From AM-2324 sp042091035 (lineage in GTDB: Bacteria; Bacteroidota; Bacteroidia; Chitinophagales; Saprospiraceae): a DNA stretch of 11,028 nt. Of this stretch, positions 1-7,136 are shown piece after piece. The DNA is taken from assembly GCA_042091035.1 (NCBI GenBank), contig JBELIG010000103.1, forward strand, positions 1 through 11,028, written 5' to 3'. How positions within the stretch are numbered: the first letter of the stretch is position 1; each line of letters opens with the position of its first letter. The notes under the pieces are model-generated. The model saw only the letters and a list, made by a program, of their open reading frames with translations. It ran no database searches and was not told the origin of the DNA. Position numbers and translations under genes: made by a program.

Positions 1-33
1 TAGCTATACATTTACTAATCAAAACTTACAAAA

Positions 34-2592
34 ATGAAGTTCATCAAACTACTAATACTAGTTGTACTTCCCTCTTTGCTATTTGCTAATGGCAAGCTCG
101 GACAAAAAATTTTAGATGCACAACAAATGTTTTCGTTTCCTGAATACAGCATCACTAAACTCTCAGACCAATCTCTCCAAGATTTAGACCTTGAAAGAAG
201 CCTTGAAAAAGGATTACTTCTTGAATTAGACAAAGATGAAATCCAAAATTTGTTTAATGCAAAACACGAAGCACTTTCCTTAGTATTTCAGACTAATGAA
301 GGTCCAGTAAAACTGGATCTCATCCAAAACAAGGTCCTTGCAGATGATTTTATTCTCAGAAAAAGCTCAGACCGCAAAAACCCTGTTGACTTCCAATCTG
401 GTTTATTCTACAATGGTATAGTCTCAGGCGACTTAAATTCCCTAGCATCCGTATCCATATTCAATGATGAGATCATGGTTTTCATTCACCAAGGGATTTT
501 AAACACAATCATTGGAAAAGTAAAGCACTCAAAATTGCACGTAGCTTATAATGACCAAGACCTAGATCAGTCATTTGAACTAGATTGCTCTACCGAAGAT
601 GATGGAATTGGCTATCCTAAGGAGATGCTTTCTTATGATGAATCTAGAACAAGCGGTGATTGTATACGTGTTTACTTTGAAATTGACGATGATATCGTAA
701 ACAACAAGGGAGGCGTAACAGGTGCTACTAATTACCTAAATGGATTAATGAATGAAACCATTACGCTATATGCAAATGATGGAATCACAATGGTAATATC
801 TGAGATTCTAGCTTGGGATACACCAGCACCATACAGTGGATCATCTTCCTCTGCTATGCTATCCTCGTTCCAGAATAATACTGGTAATTTTAACGGTGAT
901 TTATCACACCTTGTTTCTTACCAAGCCAGTGGAGGTGTTGCAGCAGGATTTGCAGGTATATGTAACTCAAACGTAGACAATTCTAAATGTTTCTCATCGA
1001 TTGACTCCTACTACAATGCCGTTCCTAGTTATTCATACACTGTAATGGTTGTAACACATGAAATGGGACACCTGATCGGATCACGTCACACACATGCCTG
1101 TGTATGGAATGGTAATAATACTGCCATAGATGGCTGTGCCGGTTATATAGAAGGGAACTGTTCTCTTCCAGGAAGTCCTTCAAACGGAGGTACCATTATG
1201 AGTTATTGCCATGTCGCAACGGGAATAAACTTCAACCTAGGATTTGGACCTCAGCCAAGAGCTGTGTTATTAAATACTATCGCTAACTCTAATTGTACTT
1301 CTCCATGTGGTACAGGGCCAAGCTGTAGTGATGGCATCCAAAATGGAGACGAAACAGGTGTTGACTGTGGAGGATCTTGTGCTCCATGTAATAGTGGCTG
1401 TACAGACAATGATGTCACCGTTACAATAAACCTTGACAATTACCCAGCAGAAACTAGCTGGCAAATTACAAATGCCAATGGGTCAACAGTAGCATCAGGA
1501 GGCACCTATGGTGGCCAAACTCCAGGCTCAACGGTTTCCGTAGACCTTTGTCTTGTTGATGGATGTTACGATTTCACAATCAATGATTCTTATGGAGATG
1601 GTATTTGTTGTGGCTACGGTAACGGATCATATACTGTCACATCAGGAGGCTCAACGCTTGCATCAGGAGGTGCTTTTCAAAGTTCCGAAACTACAAACTT
1701 CTGCTTCGGACCTCCTCCACCAAGCTGCGATGATGGTATTCAAAATGGAGACGAAACAGGTGTTGACTGTGGAGGTTCGAACTGTACGCCTTGCGCTACA
1801 GGAGGAGAAATATTAGGATCTTACTTTGAATCTGGCTGGGATGGCTGGGCAGATGGAGGTTCTGATTGCTACAGATATAACGGATCTAGATCATATGAAG
1901 GATCCTATTCTATCCGTATTAGAGATAATTCAGGAACAGGATCATCTATGACCTCTCCTGCTCTTAACCTCTCCGGATATTCAAGCATCACTGTAGAATT
2001 TTACTTCTACGCTAATAGCATGGAAAATGGGGAAGATTTCTGGTTGAGGTACTATAATGGATCATCATGGTCTACAGTAGGCACCTGGGCAAGAGGAACA
2101 AGTTTCAACAATAATACATTCTATGTAGCGTCTGTTACGCTTAACGCTTCAAATGTAAACTTTAGCTCAAATTCTGGAATCAGATTCCAATGTGATGCCT
2201 CTGGGAACAACGATCAGATATATATTGATCAAGTAACTGTAACTGCAACAGCAGGAACATTTAATGAAAACGCTGAGATCATAAGCACTATATCGGAAGT
2301 TGAAACTGAAGAACAAGATATACCGTCAGTAGCTAATGTGGAATTTGACTTCAAATTCAACACAGAAACAATTAAATTATTCCCTAATCCAGCTAATGAT
2401 ATTATAAATATCAGCATGACTGAAGAAGCGAATTCAATAAACATTCTTTCTGTTAGCGGACAAGTCGTTAAGACACTGAATAAATCAGATATTTCTGAAG
2501 GAATTAATATCGCAGACTTAAATCCAGGAGTCTATTATATTCTTATTGAAACTGCTGATGATTTCATTCCTAAAAAGTTTGTAAAGCTATAA
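34..2592 (+). CDS. Secreted reprolysin-like (M12B-type) zinc metalloprotease with T9SS sorting domain
   Basis: An 852-residue secreted protease. Residues 1-18 form a signal peptide (basic start, Leu/Ile/Val core, likely cleavage after LLFA). Residues about 20-208 look like a propeptide. The metzincin catalytic domain spans about 209-425: the zinc motif HEMGHLIGSRH lies at 342-352 (His342, His346, His352 as ligands, Glu343 as catalytic base), and the Met-turn is at Met389 in IMSY. Two short Cys-rich modules (430-452 and 564-587, DGIQNGDETGVDCGG) bracket a beta-rich domain containing YGDGICCGYGNG. Residues about 588-752 resemble a jelly-roll or MAM-like adhesion/binding domain. Residues about 780-852, starting at LFPNP and ending KKFVKL, are a type A T9SS sorting domain, so the protein is probably exported across the outer membrane and anchored or released there. 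The family fold and T9SS role are established; the extracellular protein-degrading role is inferred. The substrate is unknown. The only upstream sequence in the window is 33 bases with no clear promoter. Confidence 0.93.
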   Translation: MKFIKLLILVVLPSLLFANGKLGQKILDAQQMFSFPEYSITKLSDQSLQDLDLERSLEKGLLLELDKDEIQNLFNAKHEALSLVFQTNEGPVKLDLIQNKVLADDFILRKSSDRKNPVDFQSGLFYNGIVSGDLNSLASVSIFNDEIMVFIHQGILNTIIGKVKHSKLHVAYNDQDLDQSFELDCSTEDDGIGYPKEMLSYDESRTSGDCIRVYFEIDDDIVNNKGGVTGATNYLNGLMNETITLYANDGITMVISEILAWDTPAPYSGSSSSAMLSSFQNNTGNFNGDLSHLVSYQASGGVAAGFAGICNSNVDNSKCFSSIDSYYNAVPSYSYTVMVVTHEMGHLIGSRHTHACVWNGNNTAIDGCAGYIEGNCSLPGSPSNGGTIMSYCHVATGINFNLGFGPQPRAVLLNTIANSNCTSPCGTGPSCSDGIQNGDETGVDCGGSCAPCNSGCTDNDVTVTINLDNYPAETSWQITNANGSTVASGGTYGGQTPGSTVSVDLCLVDGCYDFTINDSYGDGICCGYGNGSYTVTSGGSTLASGGAFQSSETTNFCFGPPPPSCDDGIQNGDETGVDCGGSNCTPCATGGEILGSYFESGWDGWADGGSDCYRYNGSRSYEGSYSIRIRDNSGTGSSMTSPALNLSGYSSITVEFYFYANSMENGEDFWLRYYNGSSWSTVGTWARGTSFNNNTFYVASVTLNASNVNFSSNSGIRFQCDASGNNDQIYIDQVTVTATAGTFNENAEIISTISEVETEEQDIPSVANVEFDFKFNTETIKLFPNPANDIINISMTEEANSINILSVSGQVVKTLNKSDISEGINIADLNPGVYYILIETADDFIPKKFVKL
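1339..1373 (+). repeat. Direct repeat copy 1 within the protease gene
   Basis: These 35 bases are identical to 1741-1775, and similarity extends on both sides. They encode the core of the first Cys-rich module. The two copies are 402 bases apart, an exact multiple of three, so they are in the same frame. Confidence 0.95.
1741..1775 (+). repeat. Direct repeat copy 2 within the protease gene
   Basis: Identical over 35 bases to 1339-1373. It encodes the core of the second Cys-rich module (QNGDETGVDCGG). Nucleotide-level identity, including silent positions, indicates a recent duplication or gene conversion of this module. Confidence 0.95.
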
Positions 2593-2600
2593 TCAGCTTC

Positions 2601-2621
2601 GATTATTTTTGATAAATAATC
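2601..2621 (+). other. AT-rich hairpin after the protease gene
   Basis: GATTATTT (2601-2608) pairs perfectly with AAATAATC (2614-2621) around a 5-base loop. It lies 8 bases after the protease stop codon and 7 bases before the main terminator stem. It may be an mRNA 3'-end structure; it is too AT-rich to be called a terminator alone. Confidence 0.45.
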
Positions 2622-2628
2622 AGCACAC

Positions 2629-2660
2629 ATGCCCTTTCTGAGTTTCAGAAAGGGCATTTT
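2629..2660 (+). terminator. Intrinsic terminator of the protease gene
   Basis: A perfect 13-base-pair stem, ATGCCCTTTCTGA (2629-2641) with TCAGAAAGGGCAT (2645-2657), has a 3-base loop and is followed by a short T tract (TTTT, 2657-2660). It lies 36 bases after the protease stop codon and 36 bases before the next start, so the protease appears to be a single-gene transcript. Confidence 0.85.
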
Positions 2661-2696
2661 CATGCAACAATCTTCATAAGTTCGTATATTCTTTAC

Positions 2697-3371
2697 ATGA
2701 TATTTTTAGAGCATATACAACCAGATATAATGCTTGGAGATTTGAGGATTCAAGAACCAGTAACCACCCTTACTGACCTTATCCTTGGTATGTATTGCTT
2801 ATATGTTACATATAAACTTGGCACCCACCAAAATATAACACCGCCATTTAAATTCCTTCGTATTCACATATTCCTACTCGGTTTTGCTGTGATAATTGGG
2901 GGCATTCTTGGACATGGATTCCAGTACCACTTCTCTCCTATCTGGAAAATACCTGGTTGGTATATAAGTATGATTGCAGTAATGTTTATGGAACGATCAT
3001 CAATTGAATATATCAAACAGTCTGTAAGCCATAGACTTCATAGAGCTTTGCTTATAATAAACTTAGTTGAATTGCTAGTGATAATGCTAATTGCAAGTGT
3101 AAGCTTAAACTTCTTCTGGGTAGAATTTCATTCTGTGTATGGACTTTTATTAGTAGTATTCCCTTGTCACCTATATAATTACATCAAAACAAAAGACCCC
3201 GCGAGTAAAATCATGCTTTATGGGATTGCTGTTTTAGTGGCTGCAATATTCGTATTCAACTATCCCATTATAATAAGCAAATGGTTTACTAACTACGACT
3301 TTGCACATGTGCTGATGCTATTGAGTATTATTTTCTTTTATCGGTCAGGAATTCACTTTCGAACTAATTAA
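2697..3371 (+). CDS. Seven-helix membrane protein, uncharacterised (DUF6962-like)
   Basis: A 224-residue, very hydrophobic protein without a cleavable signal peptide. About seven membrane segments can be drawn: roughly 24-40, 55-72, 86-99, 117-138, 145-163, 173-193 and 201-216. The N-terminal stretch EPVTTLTDLILG (20-31) resembles the start of Bacteroidota membrane proteins grouped as DUF6962. That assignment comes from memory of the family and is tentative. Polar residues in or next to helices could form a metal site: Glu20, Asp27, His73, His78, His158, Asp201 and His204 (DFAH). Seven helices with such residues recall the CREST hydrolase superfamily (alkaline ceramidase-like), but this is only a shape argument. 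A start at codon 12 (Met12) is also possible; no ribosome binding site decides between them. It is transcribed alone, after the protease terminator, and its stop overlaps that of the methyltransferase on the other strand. Confidence 0.75.
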   Translation: MIFLEHIQPDIMLGDLRIQEPVTTLTDLILGMYCLYVTYKLGTHQNITPPFKFLRIHIFLLGFAVIIGGILGHGFQYHFSPIWKIPGWYISMIAVMFMERSSIEYIKQSVSHRLHRALLIINLVELLVIMLIASVSLNFFWVEFHSVYGLLLVVFPCHLYNYIKTKDPASKIMLYGIAVLVAAIFVFNYPIIISKWFTNYDFAHVLMLLSIIFFYRSGIHFRTN

Positions 3372-4144
3372 ACAACTTTACGGAAAGCAAATAAATGCGT
3401 ATTCCAAACAATTTTATTACCTGCAATATCCAAAGCTTCCTCTACTGGCATTACTATTACAGGAGAAACAGGAAGCATGTCAAATTGACGAAACAATCCA
3501 TTTAACTTTTGTGGATCTCCATATAGGTTTCGGTTATTGAGTGAACTAAAATTAAAAGGTGTTGCACATATGCAAACTCCTCCCGGACGAAGTACTCGAC
3601 TTATTTCTTTGATCAGTAGCTCGGGATTTGAAACCCTATCAAAAAGAAAATAGTGCATCAATAGATCAGCACTATCATTCGTTAAAGGCAACTCCTCTGC
3701 GTCTGCAAGACAAAAGTTCAGAGATGAGTTACCAGTAAATTGAAAATCTTGCCCATCCAGTCCATATCGCCCCAGGTCGAAAGTTACTTTTTCACCATCT
3801 ACAAAAAACTTTTGAGCACTTTTTAAAAAACGCATACTACTATCTATCCCTAAATAATACTCAAATGTATATGCTTTTGAAATCTCATAGAGTTCATGAC
3901 CAATACCACAGCCCAATTCAAGTACTAACTTTCCTTTAGGCATAAACCTAGTAATCAGCTGGCTCACCTCCTTACGAACACTAGCATACATATCATGGAC
4001 TAGATGGGTATAAACCTGTCTTTGCAATAGCTCGTATCGTTCATAAATGTCATAAGCTTTTAGTTGCTCTGTTTTCTGATAGAAAACATTTACCCCAGTA
4101 GGATCAGTATCAAAAGCCTTTGTTACAATATTCCTGAAAATCAA
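3368..4144 (-). CDS. Class I SAM-dependent methyltransferase
   Basis: A 258-residue soluble protein with a Rossmann-type methyltransferase core. Motif I, LELGCGIGHE, is at 75-84. An acidic residue closes beta-strand 2 (Asp101 in GIDSS) and would bind the ribose of S-adenosylmethionine. Motif II-like ADAEELP is at 147-153 and motif III LRPGG at 185-189, as in the Methyltransf_11/25 (UbiE-like) group. The first 70 residues, rich in Tyr and Gln (YDIYERYELLQRQVYTHLVH, 31-50), form a helical cap likely to shape the substrate site. The C-terminal 60 residues probably also contact substrate. No signal peptide or membrane segment is seen. The methyl acceptor cannot be told from the sequence. The gene is divergent from the TonB receptor and overlaps the membrane protein gene by four bases at the stop codons, so no operon partner is evident. 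Confidence 0.87.
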   Translation of the reverse strand: MIFRNIVTKAFDTDPTGVNVFYQKTEQLKAYDIYERYELLQRQVYTHLVHDMYASVRKEVSQLITRFMPKGKLVLELGCGIGHELYEISKAYTFEYYLGIDSSMRFLKSAQKFFVDGEKVTFDLGRYGLDGQDFQFTGNSSLNFCLADAEELPLTNDSADLLMHYFLFDRVSNPELLIKEISRVLRPGGVCICATPFNFSSLNNRNLYGDPQKLNGLFRQFDMLPVSPVIVMPVEEALDIAGNKIVWNTHLFAFRKVV

Positions 4145-4220
4145 TGGTATTTACATTTAGTTCATAAATAATTGACAAGTACTTAAAAATAAATTCATAC
4201 AATATTTATAGAGCGTTCAT

Positions 4221-4249
4221 TTTGAATTTACATCCAACAAATAAATTTG
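4221..4249 (+). promoter_or_regulatory. Bacteroidota-type promoter for the TonB receptor gene
   Basis: TTTG at 4221-4224 and TAAATTTG at 4242-4249 (an exact TAnnTTTG) are separated by 17 bases. This fits the -33/-7 elements used by the primary sigma factor of this phylum. Transcription would start near 4256, giving a leader of only about 10 bases before the ATG at 4266. The elements are seen directly; activity is inferred. Confidence 0.5.
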
Positions 4250-4265
4250 ATAAAAATTCTCGACT

Positions 4266-7064
4266 ATGAAACAATTGTTACTTTCAACGCTTTTCTTGTT
4301 TACTCTGACAGCAGTTTCCCTTGGGCAATCTGCTGTTTTAACAGGAAAAGTCATCGACAAAAACGGACTATCTTTACCTGGCGCTACTATTCTAGTAGAA
4401 GACCTTGAAAAAGGAACAGTGTCCGATAATTCCGGTTCATTTTTAATGACAAAACTTCCAAACGGAAAATTAAAATTAAAAATAAGTTATCTAGGCTATC
4501 AAACAAAACTTATTGATGCTGAATTAAGTGCAGAAAAAACCACTGAAATCCTTATAAACCTTGAAGAAGGCTATGTGCAAGGTACAGAGGTTGTTATCCT
4601 AGGAGATCGATTGAGAGGACAAGCAAAAGCTCTAAATCAGCAAAAAAACAACATGAATATTACCAATGTTGTTGCAGCTGATCAAATTGGTCGTTTTCCT
4701 GATGCAAACGTTGGTGATGCTATGAAAAGAATCCCGGGTATTACCATGCAAGGTGATCAGGGGGAAGCTAGAAATGTCATTGTAAGAGGAATGGCTCCGC
4801 AATTAAACTCTGTAACATTGAATGGTGAACGTATCCCATCGGCGGAGGGAGATAATAGAAATGTACAATTGGATCTTATACCAGCTGATATGATCTCAAT
4901 GATTGAGGTAAATAAGGCGGTTACACCTGACATGGAGGGTGATGCTATTGGAGGTTCAGTAAACCTAAACACAATTGCACCAAGTTCTGGCCTTCGTGTT
5001 TCTGCTACTGCAGGTTCAGGATTAGCATTCATTTCAAAAAAGCCTATTGCAAATGGATCTATCATAATTGGAAATAGAATTGCTAATGACAAGATTGGCT
5101 TTGTAGTTTCTGCTTCAGGTAATTATGTAGATTACGGATCTCACAATGTAGAGGGAGAATGGGAAAATGAGGTTGAAAGCCCAATCACAGGTGAGGATAT
5201 TGAAGTAGATCCATATCTTGGAGAGATGGACATTAGAAGATATGAAGTTGCTAGATTCCGTCGTTCTGCACAAGCAAATCTCGATTTTAAACTAAATGAA
5301 AACCATACACTTTTCGTAAAGGGAATGTACAACTGGAGAGATGACTGGGAGAATAGATACAGAATGCGCTACAGAAGTATCGATCCTATCTTCCAAGATG
5401 GTACTGAGAACATTACAGGATGGCAAGGAGAGATCAGAAAGCAAACTAAAGGTGGTATTAATAATGATCGAAGTAAAAATACAAGACTTGAGGATCAGCG
5501 TGTATTCTTCGGATCAGTTGCAGGAGAACACCTTTTTGGAAGCCTTAATATGGACTGGGGTGCTACCTATTCTAAAGCATCCGAAGATAGGCCGAATGAA
5601 CGCTATGTTCGTTATGAGATGGGAACTGCTATACCTTTTACTACAGATTTCGAAAACAGTGAAACTCCATTTATTGGAGCAGCAAATGCTTCTGACGTAA
5701 GTGCAGACCGATTTGAGCTTGATGCGCTTGAGGAAGAAAACAAAACTACTTCAGAAGAAGATTTCAATGTTAAATTGAATTTTGAACTTCCAGTAGAACT
5801 TTCAGGTAATGATGGAAGCATTAAATTCGGAGGTCGTTATAGAACAAAAACCAAAGAGAGAGCAAATAGCTTTAATGAATTTTCGGCTCTTACTGCTGAT
5901 TATAATTCGCTAAGCCAAGTTCCAAACAATGATTATTCAGATCCAGATTACCTTGCTGGTTCGCAATATGCTTCTGGAACATTTGCTACTCCAGAGTTTT
6001 TAGGAAACCTTGATCTTTACAATACCGCATTATTTGAAAATGAGGATGCTCCTTCTGAATATCTTCCAGTAAACTACAGTGCTACAGAAAATGTAACTGC
6101 TGCTTATGCAATGTGGACGCAAGATTTAGGAGACAAGCTTCAACTTCTAGCAGGTGCCCGTCTAGAACTTACAGATATTGAATACATAGGTAATGAAACG
6201 GAAGAAGGCGAAAACGCACTACCACTTAATGCCTCTAATAGTTATTCAAACTTCCTTCCCGGAGTACACTTCAAGTATAACTTTAACAACAATTCAAACC
6301 TTCGTTTGGCTTGGACAAATACTCTAGCAAGACCTAATTACTACAACCTAGTTCCTTACAGAGATGTCATTCCTGAAGACGAAGAAGTTTATCAAGGTAA
6401 TTCAGCTCTAGAACCAACTGAGTCAATGAATGTAGACCTTATGGCTGAAAATTATTTTGAGTCTGTTGGTTTGGTTTCTGCAGGAATATTCTATAAGCAA
6501 ATCGACAATTTCATCTATACACAACAACTTACTGATACTCAAACCGGATATGATTTATTCCAACCAACTAATGGAGGAACTGCAAATCTTACTGGTTTTG
6601 AACTAGCTATCCAAAGACAATTAGATTTCCTTCCTGGTGGATTGAAAGGTCTTGGGATATATGCTAACTACACCTACATTACATCTTCGGCAACAGGCGT
6701 AAGAAATGAAGACGGTGATGAGCGTGAGGTCAATCTTCCAGGTACTGCACCACACATGTTCAATGCTTCTTTATCTTATGAAAATGAAAAGTTCATTGCT
6801 AGAGCTTCATTGAACTATTCACATGACTACATCGATGAACTTGGAGGAAATGAATTTACAGACAGATACTATGATCGTCAACTATTCCTTGATTTTAATG
6901 CATCATACGCATTTACTCCAAGCTTCAGATTCTACCTTGAATTGAACAACATAACCAATCAACCTCTTCGCTACTACCAAGGTGACAGAGCAAGAACAAT
7001 GCAAGTAGAATATTACAACATGAGGCTTCAAGCAGGTTTCAAATACGATTTATTCAAAAAGTAA
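4266..7064 (+). CDS. TonB-dependent outer-membrane receptor with CarboxypepD_reg-like domain
   Basis: A 932-residue outer-membrane importer driven by TonB-ExbB-ExbD. A signal peptide covers residues 1-20 (likely cleavage at SLG/QS). A carboxypeptidase-regulatory-like beta-sandwich spans about 25-103 (LTGKVIDKNG...LPGATI...GYQT). TEVVILG (107-113) takes the usual TonB-box-like position. The plug domain spans about 128-240 and carries IGRFPDANVGDAMKRIPGI (141-159), VIVRGMAP (171-178) and VTLNGERIPS (183-192), a signature of the TIGR01782 (Xanthomonas/Caulobacter type) receptors rather than SusC. The rest is a beta-barrel rich in alternating aromatic strands, ending FKYDLFKK with a penultimate-strand aromatic pattern typical of these barrels. 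Length is normal for the family. No SusD partner is present, so this is not a classical polysaccharide locus. The phytase downstream suggests the ligand is an inositol phosphate or its breakdown product; this is inferred from context only. A terminator follows 19 bases after the stop. Confidence 0.95.
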   Translation: MKQLLLSTLFLFTLTAVSLGQSAVLTGKVIDKNGLSLPGATILVEDLEKGTVSDNSGSFLMTKLPNGKLKLKISYLGYQTKLIDAELSAEKTTEILINLEEGYVQGTEVVILGDRLRGQAKALNQQKNNMNITNVVAADQIGRFPDANVGDAMKRIPGITMQGDQGEARNVIVRGMAPQLNSVTLNGERIPSAEGDNRNVQLDLIPADMISMIEVNKAVTPDMEGDAIGGSVNLNTIAPSSGLRVSATAGSGLAFISKKPIANGSIIIGNRIANDKIGFVVSASGNYVDYGSHNVEGEWENEVESPITGEDIEVDPYLGEMDIRRYEVARFRRSAQANLDFKLNENHTLFVKGMYNWRDDWENRYRMRYRSIDPIFQDGTENITGWQGEIRKQTKGGINNDRSKNTRLEDQRVFFGSVAGEHLFGSLNMDWGATYSKASEDRPNERYVRYEMGTAIPFTTDFENSETPFIGAANASDVSADRFELDALEEENKTTSEEDFNVKLNFELPVELSGNDGSIKFGGRYRTKTKERANSFNEFSALTADYNSLSQVPNNDYSDPDYLAGSQYASGTFATPEFLGNLDLYNTALFENEDAPSEYLPVNYSATENVTAAYAMWTQDLGDKLQLLAGARLELTDIEYIGNETEEGENALPLNASNSYSNFLPGVHFKYNFNNNSNLRLAWTNTLARPNYYNLVPYRDVIPEDEEVYQGNSALEPTESMNVDLMAENYFESVGLVSAGIFYKQIDNFIYTQQLTDTQTGYDLFQPTNGGTANLTGFELAIQRQLDFLPGGLKGLGIYANYTYITSSATGVRNEDGDEREVNLPGTAPHMFNASLSYENEKFIARASLNYSHDYIDELGGNEFTDRYYDRQLFLDFNASYAFTPSFRFYLELNNITNQPLRYYQGDRARTMQVEYYNMRLQAGFKYDLFKK

Positions 7065-7083
7065 ACCATATTCTTTTATTTTT

Positions 7084-7123
7084 AAGGTCCTTTTCCTTGT
7101 CCTAAGGAAAAGGACCTTTTTTT
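7084..7123 (+). terminator. Strong intrinsic terminator between receptor and phytase
   Basis: A perfect 15-base-pair stem, AAGGTCCTTTTCCTT (7084-7098) with AAGGAAAAGGACCTT (7104-7118), has a 5-base loop and a run of seven T (7117-7123). It would act on plus-strand transcripts only, since no T run follows on the minus strand. Its last T is 13 bases before the phytase ATG, so it probably sets the receptor-to-phytase expression ratio or acts as an attenuator. Confidence 0.88.
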
Positions 7124-7136
7124 AAATCTAAAATCA

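Noticed and set aside
7..14. TACATTTA, seven of eight positions of the TAnnTTTG element, before the protease gene
   Set aside because: It is a single weak element in AT-rich DNA with too little upstream sequence to look for a partner.
1553..1816. Plus-strand 87-codon frame within the protease gene
   Set aside because: It is out of frame with a continuous protease whose Cys-rich modules and binding domain are clear in the main frame.
2578..2611. TTTG and TATTTTTG with 22-base spacing, resembling a promoter at the end of the protease gene
   Set aside because: It would fire directly into the terminator at 2629-2660, and the -7 match is formed by the AT-rich hairpin at 2601-2621. A terminated short RNA is conceivable but unsupported.
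4757..5092. Minus-strand open frame of 111 codons inside the receptor gene
   Set aside because: It is a shadow of a well-supported gene on the other strand, with no domain, signal peptide or promoter of its own.
5341..5700. Plus-strand open frame of 119 codons in another frame of the receptor gene
   Set aside because: The receptor frame is continuous and matches its family throughout; the alternative translation shows no recognisable motif.
4266..7064. Reading the receptor as a SusC protein of a polysaccharide utilisation locus
   Set aside because: No SusD-like gene or glycoside hydrolase is adjacent, and the plug signature is of the Xanthomonas/Caulobacter type.
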